A DNA stretch of 16,308 bases from RGIG250 sp964540025 (GTDB lineage Bacteria > Bacillota > Negativicutes > Selenomonadales > Selenomonadaceae): positions 1-16,308 of the forward strand of contig CAZIKQ010000041.1 of NCBI GenBank assembly GCA_964540025.1, in the 5' to 3' direction. The position numbers and the translations under genes were made by a program. The notes beneath the pieces are model-generated. The model saw only the letters and a program-made list of their open reading frames with translations, was not told the DNA's origin and searched no databases. Numbering within the stretch: the first letter of the stretch is position 1; every line of letters starts with the position of its first letter. Shown here in pieces: positions 1-7,256 of the stretch.

Positions 1-75
1 CCGTTTTTCGCGTTGCGAAAACTCCAGTTGCCGCAGCAGACTAAAGTCTATAAATGAAAAAATCAGCTATCCGCT

Positions 76-681
76 TCAAGATCTAAGGTACTTCTCCAAG
101 AGGGGCCTCATTGCCCGGATCGCCTCTCCCCGATGGCTTACGGCATCCTTTTCCTCTGGAGTGAGCTCCGCCATCGTCCTGCCGTTGTCCAGGTAAAAAT
201 ACGGGTCGTAACCAAATCCACCCTGTCCCCGGGGTATCAGGGTGATCTCACCGGAAACCCGGCCATGAGCGGTAAGAATCGTTCCATCTCCCGGGTTCAC
301 AAAGGCCAGAGCGCACTCATAGGCAGCCGGGGAATCCGCTGCGCCGATCCGCTGCATTTCCTTTACCATGTGGGCATTATTCTCATCATCACTGCCATGA
401 TGGCCACAGTAGCGGGCAGAATACACACCTGGAGCGCCGCCCAGCTTCTCTATAGTGAGACCGCTGTCATCAGCAATAGCCGATACTCCGAGGCGCTTCG
501 CATAATACTTAGCTTTGATAACTGCATTTTCCTCAAAAGTCGAACCATTTTCAACCGGTTCAGGAATCTCTTCAAAACAAGACAAGGGAACAATCTCAAT
601 GTCAAGGCCGTCAAAGGCCGCTATCAGCTCCGCCATTTTATTTTTATTTTTTGTCGCTACTACCGCTTTGAGTTTTGCCAT
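76..681 (-). CDS. rdgB: XTP/dITP pyrophosphatase (RdgB/HAM1 family)
   Basis: This enzyme hydrolyses non-canonical purine nucleoside triphosphates (dITP, XTP, ITP) to monophosphates and so keeps deaminated bases out of DNA and RNA; it acts in the cytoplasm. Family motifs are present in order: the N-terminal ATKNKNKMAEL substrate loop, STFEENA, ADDSGL with the metal and catalytic acidic residues, GVYSARY, GFGYDPYF and SHRGEA near the C-terminus. At 201 residues it has the usual family length. The frame is open upstream to 741, but the ATG at 681 is preferred: it has a GGGAGGG site 8 nt upstream and begins 4 nt after the rph stop. It is the last visible gene of the operon and directly follows rph, a pairing common in Firmicutes. 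Confidence 0.95.
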   Translation of the reverse strand: MAKLKAVVATKNKNKMAELIAAFDGLDIEIVPLSCFEEIPEPVENGSTFEENAVIKAKYYAKRLGVSAIADDSGLTIEKLGGAPGVYSARYCGHHGSDDENNAHMVKEMQRIGAADSPAAYECALAFVNPGDGTILTAHGRVSGEITLIPRGQGGFGYDPYFYLDNGRTMAELTPEEKDAVSHRGEAIRAMRPLLEKYLRS

Positions 682-685
682 AGCC

Positions 686-1510
686 TCAGCCCTCCCTTCC
701 GATTCTCCAGACAAGATGGTTTCCCAGAAGATCCTTTTCATATGAGATTATGCGATCAATTCCCTGAGCAGCCAATTCTATAAGCGCCCGGTGCTCAGCC
801 AGAGTAAATGGTCTTCCCTCGCCTGTCCCCTGCAGCTCAACAAACTCACCATTTCCGGTCATTACCACATTCATATCCACTGCGGCCTGACTATCCTCAG
901 CGTAGCACAGATCCAGCAGCGGCTCCTCCGGTTCAGCCGGAGCCAAAACAATCTTCTGCCCCTTCTTAATTCTCTTGCGGGTTGGAGCTACCATACCGAC
1001 ACTTACCGCCGCCAGAAAATCCTTTACCGGGAAGGGCTGACCGCTCTCCGGATCGTAAAAACTCTCGCAGGCATCAACCAGAGCAATAAACGCCCCGGTA
1101 ACAGAAGCGGTACGGGTTCCGCCGTCTGCCTCGATAACGTCGCAGTCAATCGTTATCGTTCTGTCTCCAAGAGCCCTCATATCCAGTACAGACCGCAGGC
1201 TGCGTCCGATAAGCCGCTGTATCTCCTGGGTGCGGCCATTCTGTTTCCCTTTTACGGCTTCCCGGGGAGTCCGGGTAGCCGTAGCCGAAGGCAGCAAAGT
1301 ATACTCTGCCTTGAGCCAGCCGCCCTTGCTTTCTCCATTTGCATTCCGCCGGAAAGTGGGAACGCGCTGTTCAACAGTGGCCGCGCAGATTACCTTTGTA
1401 TTGCCCAGCTCAATGAGCACCGAACCGGCCGGGCCATGCTGAAAAAACCGGGTGATTTTCAGAGGACGCAGGTCGTTACTTCTGCGCCCGTCAACTCTCT
1501 TATTGTCCAA
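686..1510 (-). CDS. rph: Ribonuclease PH
   Basis: This is a phosphate-dependent 3'-5' exoribonuclease that trims tRNA 3' ends and helps degrade structured RNA; the family works as a hexameric ring. Recognisable blocks are RVDGR near the N-terminus, GSVLIELGNTKVICAATVE, GWLKAEYTLLPSAT, the RTQEIQRLIGRSLR region, ITIDCDVIEADGGTRTAS and the late VELQGTGEGRPF motif. I prefer a TTG start at 1510: GGAG lies 7 nt upstream and RVDGR follows four codons later, where family members start. An ATG at 1552 would overlap the upstream gene by 26 nt. The predicted length is 274 residues, slightly long for the family because of a short C-terminal extension. The start codon is less certain than the identity. 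Confidence 0.95.
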   Translation of the reverse strand: MDNKRVDGRRSNDLRPLKITRFFQHGPAGSVLIELGNTKVICAATVEQRVPTFRRNANGESKGGWLKAEYTLLPSATATRTPREAVKGKQNGRTQEIQRLIGRSLRSVLDMRALGDRTITIDCDVIEADGGTRTASVTGAFIALVDACESFYDPESGQPFPVKDFLAAVSVGMVAPTRKRIKKGQKIVLAPAEPEEPLLDLCYAEDSQAAVDMNVVMTGNGEFVELQGTGEGRPFTLAEHRALIELAAQGIDRIISYEKDLLGNHLVWRIGREG

Positions 1511-1526
1511 ATGGCTTCTCCAAATC

Positions 1527-2186
1527 CTACTTACTCTTAATATATTTACCAAAGCCCCTGATTATGACAACAGGAACCTTCTGAGAGGCGTTTCCAAAGG
1601 GATTATCCAGCAGCAGCCTGGCTGCTTCATCTGCCTCCAGACCCTTGCTGGCCCCAACCACCCTGCACCGATGCAAATCATTTGCGTCAGCAATCATCGC
1701 TCCGTAACAGCCAAAATGATTTCTTATGGCCTCTACCACCTTCTGTGGCTCCCTGGGGCCATACACAACATGCTTATCAAAGGGCGGCATTGTGCCGGTC
1801 ACATCATCGATCAGGGCTGCCTGATAGCCGGCCAGCTCATAGAACACTCCCCGCTTGAAGGGCATCGCCAAAAGCCCGATCGCCAAAGAACCGATAACCC
1901 GCCAAGTCCCCTCCACATCAAAGAGCGCCTGCAGACCATGGGGGGTGGACAGACTGCCTATATCCGGAAATACCCGGCAGAAAATCCGCGCCCAAAGGCT
2001 TATCTTCAAATCCTCCGGGCGGACAGCCATGCCCTGAGTGACGGCAACTACACTCTCCGCTACGGAAACCACATCGTCAGGGCCAACGCCGCCCACCTTC
2101 GCCGCAAATTTATCTATTGCCTCCACTATATCGTCCCTGTCAGTGAGGATGCGAGTGGGAACCTTTACGATTTCTACCTGTAGCAT
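1527..2186 (-). CDS. CofE/F420-0:gamma-glutamyl ligase-like domain protein
   Basis: This 219-residue protein resembles the catalytic domain of coenzyme F420-0:L-glutamate ligase (CofE family). The N-terminal part has VPTRILTDRDD and a DDVVSVAESVVAVTQG segment, the family's 'I can start a process' region. A central LLAMPFKRGVFYELAGYQAA and a PPFDKHVVYGPREP segment follow, and the C-terminal part repeats the family's late alpha/beta elements. The ATG at 2186 has GAGGAGG about 10 nt upstream. It sits between an unknown membrane-anchored protein and rph, 16 nt before rph. Firmicutes of this kind are not known F420 producers, so the true substrate is unknown. It may join a glutamate-like group to something other than F420. 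The family call rests on motif resemblance only. Confidence 0.65.
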   Translation of the reverse strand: MLQVEIVKVPTRILTDRDDIVEAIDKFAAKVGGVGPDDVVSVAESVVAVTQGMAVRPEDLKISLWARIFCRVFPDIGSLSTPHGLQALFDVEGTWRVIGSLAIGLLAMPFKRGVFYELAGYQAALIDDVTGTMPPFDKHVVYGPREPQKVVEAIRNHFGCYGAMIADANDLHRCRVVGASKGLEADEAARLLLDNPFGNASQKVPVVIIRGFGKYIKSK

Positions 2187-2201
2187 TTTCCCGTTTCCTC
2201 C

Positions 2202-2750
2202 TCAATCCTCATCAACAAGCTTAACGCCGATACTCCTGGCTGCTTCCTCAGCGGTCATGATGATACGGTCTTTCCGCACCTCACAGGGGCGGCGGCTACA
2301 GGTTGTATAAATAATATCTATTGGCATATCGACCATGTGGGACAGGGCCAGCTCCAGACTTTGTCCCTTTCTTGCCTTCAGTGTAACAAAAACGTCAATA
2401 TCAATCGATTTCTTGGGCTCTACAATAACTGCCTCAAAGTAATCGTCCTCCCGGGGGGCGCCTACTCTCTCCGCTCTGCCTCGTGCCTCGATACCATCAT
2501 ACTGCTCATAAGGCAGCTGAGTTCTGGCGATACAGTCACTGACAACTGCCTCCTGTTTACCGATATTTTTGAAGGTCAAACGACGGCGAATTATAACGGA
2601 ATCCCCATCCCGAGAGGCCCTGGAGAATTCCTTCTCTTTGTCTTTATCCAGAACCAGCTCGGCATCGCCCTCAACAACGCACAAAATCTTGTAGCCGATA
2701 ACCATCAACAGAAGTAAAAGAAATATGCCTTTCAATATAAGCGCTATCAT
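2202..2750 (-). CDS. Membrane-anchored protein of unknown function
   Basis: I do not recognise a family for this 182-residue protein. Residues 1-27 form one strongly hydrophobic segment (a run of Leu, Ile, Val and Phe) with a single Lys before it, typical of an N-terminal membrane anchor or uncleaved signal. The remaining 150 residues are charged and rich in beta-prone stretches such as SVIIRRRLTFKNIGKQEAVV, which could be an extracytoplasmic Ig- or DUF-like beta domain. Four Cys occur after the anchor or at its end. The ATG at 2750 is preferred because GGAGGG lies 4 nt upstream; an in-frame TTG 12 nt earlier would swallow that site. The stop lies 15 nt before the CofE-like gene, so it is an operon member. 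Confidence 0.75.
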   Translation of the reverse strand: MIALILKGIFLLLLLMVIGYKILCVVEGDAELVLDKDKEKEFSRASRDGDSVIIRRRLTFKNIGKQEAVVSDCIARTQLPYEQYDGIEARGRAERVGAPREDDYFEAVIVEPKKSIDIDVFVTLKARKGQSLELALSHMVDMPIDIIYTTCSRRPCEVRKDRIIMTAEEAARSIGVKLVDED

Positions 2751-2773
2751 TTTGCCCTCCAAATATCCGGCCG

Positions 2774-3181
2774 TTATTCAAGGCCCTTGGCCAGGCGCTC
2801 GTAATACTTCGCCGGCAAACGGGTTATCTTTCCGGTGGACTTCTCTGTAAAAACGTTTTGAGTATGACCGGTGACCAGCAGCGTCCGATCGCTCTTCCGC
2901 AGGATGCGGTAGTCAAAGGCCATTTTTGCCTTTGTCAGCGCGGTGGGGGTCGTCTCAATGATAAGTACATCATCAAAATATCCGGGCGAATGAAATTTTG
3001 CGCTGACCTCAGTAATGGGGAAAACATATCCGTCCTCCATCATCTCGCCAAGAGTAATACCTACCGCTCTCAGCAATTCAACACGCCCTATTTCAAACCA
3101 GCGGATATAATTTGAATGATGGACCACCGCCATGGTATCAGTATCATAAAAATTGACTCTGTGTTCCGTCTCTAAAATCAC
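2774..3181 (-). CDS. Acyl-CoA thioesterase, 4HBT/YbgC hotdog family
   Basis: This 135-residue single-domain hotdog protein is likely to hydrolyse acyl-CoA thioesters in the cytoplasm; the exact acyl group cannot be read from sequence. The signature YDTDTMAVVHHSNYIRWFE near the N-terminus matches the YxDTDxxGxxxHxNYxxWFE motif of the 4-hydroxybenzoyl-CoA thioesterase/YbgC group, with Asp as catalytic residue. The length is normal. Translation starts at GTG 3181, with GGAGG 7 nt upstream. It is the first gene of the operon, and a near-consensus promoter lies 49 nt upstream. It has no obvious functional link to the rph-rdgB genes behind it. Confidence 0.88.
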   Translation of the reverse strand: MILETEHRVNFYDTDTMAVVHHSNYIRWFEIGRVELLRAVGITLGEMMEDGYVFPITEVSAKFHSPGYFDDVLIIETTPTALTKAKMAFDYRILRKSDRTLLVTGHTQNVFTEKSTGKITRLPAKYYERLAKGLE

Positions 3182-3229
3182 TCTAAAGCCTCCGTAAATC
3201 TTTACTCAACAAATCTCATATGAATGATT

Positions 3230-3258
3230 ATTTTAGAACTATCCCACTACCTTGTCAA
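3230..3258 (-). promoter_or_regulatory. Promoter of the thioesterase-to-rdgB operon
   Basis: On the minus strand, TTGACA (3258-3253) and TAAAAT (3235-3230) are separated by exactly 17 bp. The -35 is a perfect sigma-A match and the -10 matches 5 of 6. Transcription would start near 3223, leaving about 40 nt of leader before the GTG at 3181. Confidence 0.8.
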
Positions 3259-3259
3259 T

Positions 3260-3288
3260 TTGTATTTCCCCCGCTCTTATAGTATAAT
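3260..3288 (+). promoter_or_regulatory. Promoter of trxA
   Basis: A perfect TATAAT (3283-3288) lies 17 bp downstream of TTGTAT (3260-3265), a weak -35. The -35 is one base away from the -35 of the divergent operon promoter. The start would be near 3295, giving a leader of about 58 nt before the trxA ATG. Confidence 0.65.
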
Positions 3289-3352
3289 TAACATGGTTCC
3301 TGATTATTTGCAGGACATTGATAACCCTATTGCAGGAAAGGACGTGATTTCA

Positions 3353-3667
3353 ATGAATAAACCTACGATAGTTACCTCGGAAAATTTTGATCAGGAAGTA
3401 CTTAACGCGACTGGCAAAATTTTGGTGGATTTTTGGGCCGACTGGTGCGGCCCCTGCCGGATGCTCGCACCCATCATTGAGGAAATTGCCTCTGAACACG
3501 AGGATATAAAGGTCTGTAAAGTAAACGTCGACGAAGAGACGGCCCTGGCTCAGCAGTACAATGTTATGAGTATCCCCATGGTCATAATGTTTGAGAACGG
3601 AAAAATAACCGGCGAAACCGTAGGATTCCAGCCAAAGGACTTTCTCCTGAGGTCATTGGAGCTCTAA
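3353..3667 (+). CDS. trxA: Thioredoxin
   Basis: A cytoplasmic disulfide reductase of 104 residues, the standard thioredoxin length. The WCGPC active site places the redox cysteines at residues 32 and 35. The DFWAxWC lead-in, the buried Asp26 and the cis-proline (Pro75, in SIPMVIMF) are all present; the residue after the cis-proline is Met instead of the usual Thr. The frame is open upstream to 3224, but the ATG at 3353 is chosen. It gives the canonical N-terminus and has AGGAAAGG about 12 nt upstream, and the promoter -10 at 3283 would lie inside any longer reading frame. It is monocistronic: a hairpin terminator follows 37 nt after the stop. Confidence 0.95.
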   Translation: MNKPTIVTSENFDQEVLNATGKILVDFWADWCGPCRMLAPIIEEIASEHEDIKVCKVNVDEETALAQQYNVMSIPMVIMFENGKITGETVGFQPKDFLLRSLEL

Positions 3668-3704
3668 CATCAGGCTCTGCTTTATCCCTGGTAAAACCCA
3701 TTTC

Positions 3705-3739
3705 AAAAGCCCCTCGGTAACGATCACCGAAGGGCTTTT
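3705..3739. terminator. Bidirectional terminator between trxA and ileS
   Basis: An inverted repeat of 14 bp (3705-3718 with 3726-3739) has AAAA at one end and TTTT at the other, so it can terminate both convergent genes. Its one imperfect position is a G-T wobble on the minus strand and a C-A mismatch on the plus strand, so it is stronger for ileS. Confidence 0.85.
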
Positions 3740-3749
3740 CACATATCAT

Positions 3750-6700
3750 TTACAGAACAAAGATGGTCACATTCTCACCGTTGATGTTCCATTCTTTGGA
3801 GACCTTGCTTGCCGCTATAGCGCCGATAGTTATGGAGTCAGCCAGCAGGACTTTCTTAAGCTCTGCTTCATTGCGCTGAGCGACTGCGGCCAGCTTGTCG
3901 CTGCCGTCCAGGGCGACCTTAATGCGGTCAGTTACCTGATAGCCGTTCTCCTTGCGCATGGTCTGCACCTTGGAGATGATCTCCCGGACGAAGCCTTCTT
4001 CAATGAGCTCATCGGTAAGAGTTGTGGCCAGAGCAACCGTGACCTCCCCATAATGCTGGCTGATGTAACCGGGAGTCTGAGACATCGTTACGTCAATATC
4101 CTCCGGCAGAAGTGTAACCGGGCCGTCAGGCAGCTCCAGTACCAGTTGTCCGGTCTTATCCAGCTCGCTCTTGGCGCTGTGGCCGTTGAGCTCCGCCAGC
4201 AGATTCTTGATGGTTCCGATCTTTCCTCCGACCTTTTTGCCTAACACCTTGAACTGGGGCTTGAAGGTATAGGTGAGATAGGCCTCCATATCAGCCACAA
4301 ACTCTACTGACTTAACGTTAAGCTCTGCCCGAACAATATCCACAAAGAAATCGCTCAGTTTTTCGCCATTTTCTGTATGAACATAGAGAGTGGACAGGGG
4401 CTGGCGGTTTTTCAGATTCCCCTGATTGCGGGCAGCCCGGCCCAGCACTACGATGTCCCGGACAAGCTCCATAGTTTTTTCGAGTTTCTCGTCCACATGG
4501 GACATATCAGCAACCGGATAATCGCAAAGGTGAATGGACTCCGGCGCGCTCTTGTCCACACTGCGGACAATATTCTGGTAAATGCTTTCCGTCATGAACG
4601 GGATCATGGGGGCAGCAGCCTTGATAATCGCAGACAGGGCGGTATAAAGCGTCATGTAGGCATTGATCTTGTCCTGTTCCATACCCTTTGCCCAGAACCG
4701 TTCGCGGCTTCTGCGAACATACCAGTTGGACAGCTCGTCAACAAAATTGTACAGCGCCCTTGCGGCCTCAGGGATCTTGTAGTTAGCCAGGCTGCTATCA
4801 GCCGTGGCGACAGCTGTATTCAGACGGGAGAGGATCCACTTATCAAGAACCGCCAGCTTATCATACTCCAGGCTGTATTTGGTAGGATCAAACTGATCGA
4901 TTTCAGCATAAAGAACATAGAAAGCATAGGTATTCCAGAGCGTACCCATGAACTTGCTCTGGCCTTCCTTGACAGCCGCATCATGGTAACGGGTGGGAAT
5001 CCAGGGAGCCCCGGCCGAATAAAAGTACCAGCGTACCGCGTCGGCGCCATGATGGTTCAGAGTCTCCATAGGATCTACCGCATTGCCCTTTGACTTTGAC
5101 ATCTTTTGCCCATCCTTATCAAGGACATGGCCAAGGACGATTACATTCTTAAAGGAAGATACGTCAAAGAGCAGGGTGGAAATTGCAATGAGGGAGTAGA
5201 ACCAACCCCGGGTCTGATCCACCGCCTCGGAAATGAAATCCGCCGGGAAACGGGCTTCAAAGAGCTCCTTATTCTCAAAGGGGTAGTGCCATTGAGCGAA
5301 GGGCATGGAGCCGGAATCAAACCAGCAGTCGATAACCTCAGGAACCCGGTGCATTTCCTTGCCGCATTTTTCACAGCGGATCGTAACATTATCAACATAC
5401 GGGCGGTGGAGCTCGATTTCCTCCGGGCAATTGTCAGACATTGCCTTCAGCTCGGCAATAGAACCAATGACGTGCTGATGACCACAGGAGCATTCCCAAA
5501 CGTTAAGCGGAGTCCCCCAGTAACGGTTGCGGGAGAGCCCCCAGTCCTGAACATGCTCCAGCCAGTCGCCAAACCGGCCCTTACCGATAGAATCAGGAAC
5601 CCAGTTTACGGTATTGTTATTGCCGATCAGCTTATCACGAACCGCCGTCATATTGATAAACCAGGTCTCACGGGCATAATAAAGCAGCGGCGTATCACAA
5701 CGCCAGCAATGGGGATAACTATGCTCAAAGGAAGGAGCCTTAAAAAGCTTCCCGCTGATCTTCAAATCCTTTAAGATAAGCGGGTCAGCATCCTTGACGA
5801 AGACTCCGGGCCAGTCAGTGTCATCGGTCATGTTACCGTGGCTGTCTACGAACTGGACGAAACCAACGTCATACTTTTTGCAGACCCGTCCATCGTCCTC
5901 ACCAAAGGCCGGAGCCATATGCACGATGCCGGTGCCATCGGTAGTAGTGACGTAATCATCGCAGGTCACGATGAAAGACTTTTTACCGGTCTTGCCCACA
6001 GCATAGGGATAAAGGGGCTCATACTCCCGGTACTCCAAATCTTTACCCTTCATTGTGGCCAGCACTTCACGCTGGCCTTCAACCTCGGCAAAAACAGTCT
6101 CCACCAGGGCTTCGGCCAAATAGTAAACCGTATCGTTTACCTTCAGCTTTACATAGTCAACCTCAGGATTGACGCAGAGAGCCAGGTTACTGGGCAGGGT
6201 CCAGGGGGTGGTTGTCCAGGCCAGGAAATAGGCGTTTTCGCCTTTTGCCTTAAATTTCACCATTGCCGACCGCTCCCGGACATCCTTATAACCCTGAGCT
6301 ACCTCATGGGAGGACAGCGGAGTGCCACAGCGGGGGCAGTAAGGAACCACCTTGTGTCCCTTGTATAAAAGACCTTTTTCCCAAATTGTCTTCAAGGCCC
6401 ACCATTCGGACTCAATAAAATCGTTTTCGTAGGTGATATAGGGATGATCCATATCTGCCCAGAAGCCAACAACATCAGAAAATTCTTCCCACATGCTCTT
6501 GTACTTCCAAACAGACTCACGGCATTTCTTAATAAACGGCTCGATGCCATAATTCTCAATCTGTTCCTTGCCGTTAATTCCCAGTGCCTTCTCTACCTCC
6601 AGCTCAACGGGAAGACCATGAGTATCCCAGCCAGCCTTTCTGAGGATATACTTGCCCTTCATGCACTGATAACGGGGCAACAGGTCCTTGATAACGCGGG

Positions 6701-6881
6701 TAAGAACGTGACCTATATGAGGCTTTCCATTGGCGGTAGGCGGTCCATCGTAGAATGTAAAGGTGTCGTTACCCTTGCGGGCGTTCACCGTCTTTGCGGC
6801 AATATCATTTTTCTTCCAAAATTTCAGGACCTCCCGCTCGCGCTTTACAAAGTCCAAATTCGTTTCTACCTTACTGTACAA
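3750..6881 (-). CDS. ileS: Isoleucyl-tRNA synthetase, type 2 (eukaryote-like)
   Basis: This enzyme charges tRNA-Ile with isoleucine and is a class I synthetase with a CP1 editing domain. The HIGH motif is at residues 55-58 and KMSKS at 593-597, with the tRNA-binding anticodon domain behind. At 1043 residues it is about 100 longer than the usual bacterial type. The stretch with ADMDHPYITYEN and WWALKTIWEKGLLYKG is typical of the IleRS2 branch shared with eukaryotes, many of whose bacterial members tolerate mupirocin. CPRCG and CGKEM-type Cys pairs are visible. A TTG start at 6881 is preferred because GGAGGG lies 6 nt upstream and the family N-terminus YSKVETNLDF follows. The in-frame ATG at 6929 falls inside the leader terminator. 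The gene is preceded by a T-box leader and ends at a strong terminator. Confidence 0.97.
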   Translation of the reverse strand: MYSKVETNLDFVKREREVLKFWKKNDIAAKTVNARKGNDTFTFYDGPPTANGKPHIGHVLTRVIKDLLPRYQCMKGKYILRKAGWDTHGLPVELEVEKALGINGKEQIENYGIEPFIKKCRESVWKYKSMWEEFSDVVGFWADMDHPYITYENDFIESEWWALKTIWEKGLLYKGHKVVPYCPRCGTPLSSHEVAQGYKDVRERSAMVKFKAKGENAYFLAWTTTPWTLPSNLALCVNPEVDYVKLKVNDTVYYLAEALVETVFAEVEGQREVLATMKGKDLEYREYEPLYPYAVGKTGKKSFIVTCDDYVTTTDGTGIVHMAPAFGEDDGRVCKKYDVGFVQFVDSHGNMTDDTDWPGVFVKDADPLILKDLKISGKLFKAPSFEHSYPHCWRCDTPLLYYARETWFINMTAVRDKLIGNNNTVNWVPDSIGKGRFGDWLEHVQDWGLSRNRYWGTPLNVWECSCGHQHVIGSIAELKAMSDNCPEEIELHRPYVDNVTIRCEKCGKEMHRVPEVIDCWFDSGSMPFAQWHYPFENKELFEARFPADFISEAVDQTRGWFYSLIAISTLLFDVSSFKNVIVLGHVLDKDGQKMSKSKGNAVDPMETLNHHGADAVRWYFYSAGAPWIPTRYHDAAVKEGQSKFMGTLWNTYAFYVLYAEIDQFDPTKYSLEYDKLAVLDKWILSRLNTAVATADSSLANYKIPEAARALYNFVDELSNWYVRRSRERFWAKGMEQDKINAYMTLYTALSAIIKAAAPMIPFMTESIYQNIVRSVDKSAPESIHLCDYPVADMSHVDEKLEKTMELVRDIVVLGRAARNQGNLKNRQPLSTLYVHTENGEKLSDFFVDIVRAELNVKSVEFVADMEAYLTYTFKPQFKVLGKKVGGKIGTIKNLLAELNGHSAKSELDKTGQLVLELPDGPVTLLPEDIDVTMSQTPGYISQHYGEVTVALATTLTDELIEEGFVREIISKVQTMRKENGYQVTDRIKVALDGSDKLAAVAQRNEAELKKVLLADSITIGAIAASKVSKEWNINGENVTIFVL

Positions 6882-6899
6882 AACTATCCCTCCAAAATA

Positions 6900-7148
6900 G
6901 CCACTATAAAAATAAAATCCCCATCCCAAACAGGATGAGGATAATACTCACAACCACCTATTCGCATACTATCATACACTATCCATGTAACGGTGGAAAC
7001 CGTCCGGGCCTACTGTCACGTGAGATTTCAGCCGGCTGCTCGCAAGTGATATTCACCGATGCCTGTTCCGCCGGTCTTTCACCATCACCGGCTCGCTGGA
7101 GGAACGCTCCCATAGGCTACTATCTTGGTCATCGCATTTATTTTATCG
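6900..7148 (-). promoter_or_regulatory. T-box leader of ileS (Ile specifier AUC)
   Basis: The 5' leader reads as a T-box riboswitch that senses uncharged tRNA-Ile. On the minus strand the specifier loop shows AGTA on its 5' side and GAA-T-ATC-A on its 3' side, closed below by CAAG/CTTG and above by GCC/GGT. The codon at the usual place is ATC at 7050-7048, followed by the usual purine. A stem-III-like hairpin (ACGGT/ACCGT) follows. Next comes the T-box GAATAGGTGGT around 6964-6954, whose TGGT can pair with the tRNA ACCA end. The antiterminator can form between ATAGG and CCTGT of the terminator region. The downstream part of the T-box (TGTGAG in place of the usual ACCGCG) departs from consensus. 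Confidence 0.9.
6903..6942 (-). terminator. Intrinsic terminator of the ileS T-box
   Basis: On the minus strand ATCCTCATCC pairs with GGATGGGGAT (6942-6933 with 6926-6917), giving a 10-bp stem with one G-T wobble, followed by a run of T with one A break. The 5' arm overlaps bases needed for the antiterminator, as expected for tRNA-controlled readthrough into ileS. Confidence 0.85.
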
Positions 7149-7154
7149 GGAATT

Positions 7155-7183
7155 ATTCTAACAACAATTTACCTGAATGGCAA
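7155..7183 (-). promoter_or_regulatory. Promoter of the ileS T-box transcript
   Basis: On the minus strand TTGCCA (7183-7178) and TAGAAT (7160-7155) are 17 bp apart. Transcription would begin near 7148, just before the first T-box helix. Confidence 0.7.
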
Positions 7184-7256
7184 GAAATTTTTTGCTTTTT
7201 TCCGGCCACAATCTATTCTTAGCGCAGATAATAGCTAATCTGACATAGTGGGCTCA

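Noticed and set aside
1..75. A terminator after rdgB at the window start
   Set aside because: Small hairpins exist (TTTTCGC/GCGAAAA at about 4-20 and AGACT/AGTCT at about 40-51), but neither has a convincing T-run on the minus strand, and the operon may continue beyond the edge.
3252..3288. TTGTCA (3252-3257) as the -35 of trxA
   Set aside because: It would be 25 bp from the TATAAT, too far; TTGTAT at 17 bp fits better, and these bases belong to the opposite-strand TTGACA.
5838..6368. Long open frames on the plus strand opposite ileS (for example 4377-5093, 5106-5774, 5838-6368)
   Set aside because: They have no ribosome sites or family resemblance and are explained by the codon pattern of ileS on the other strand.
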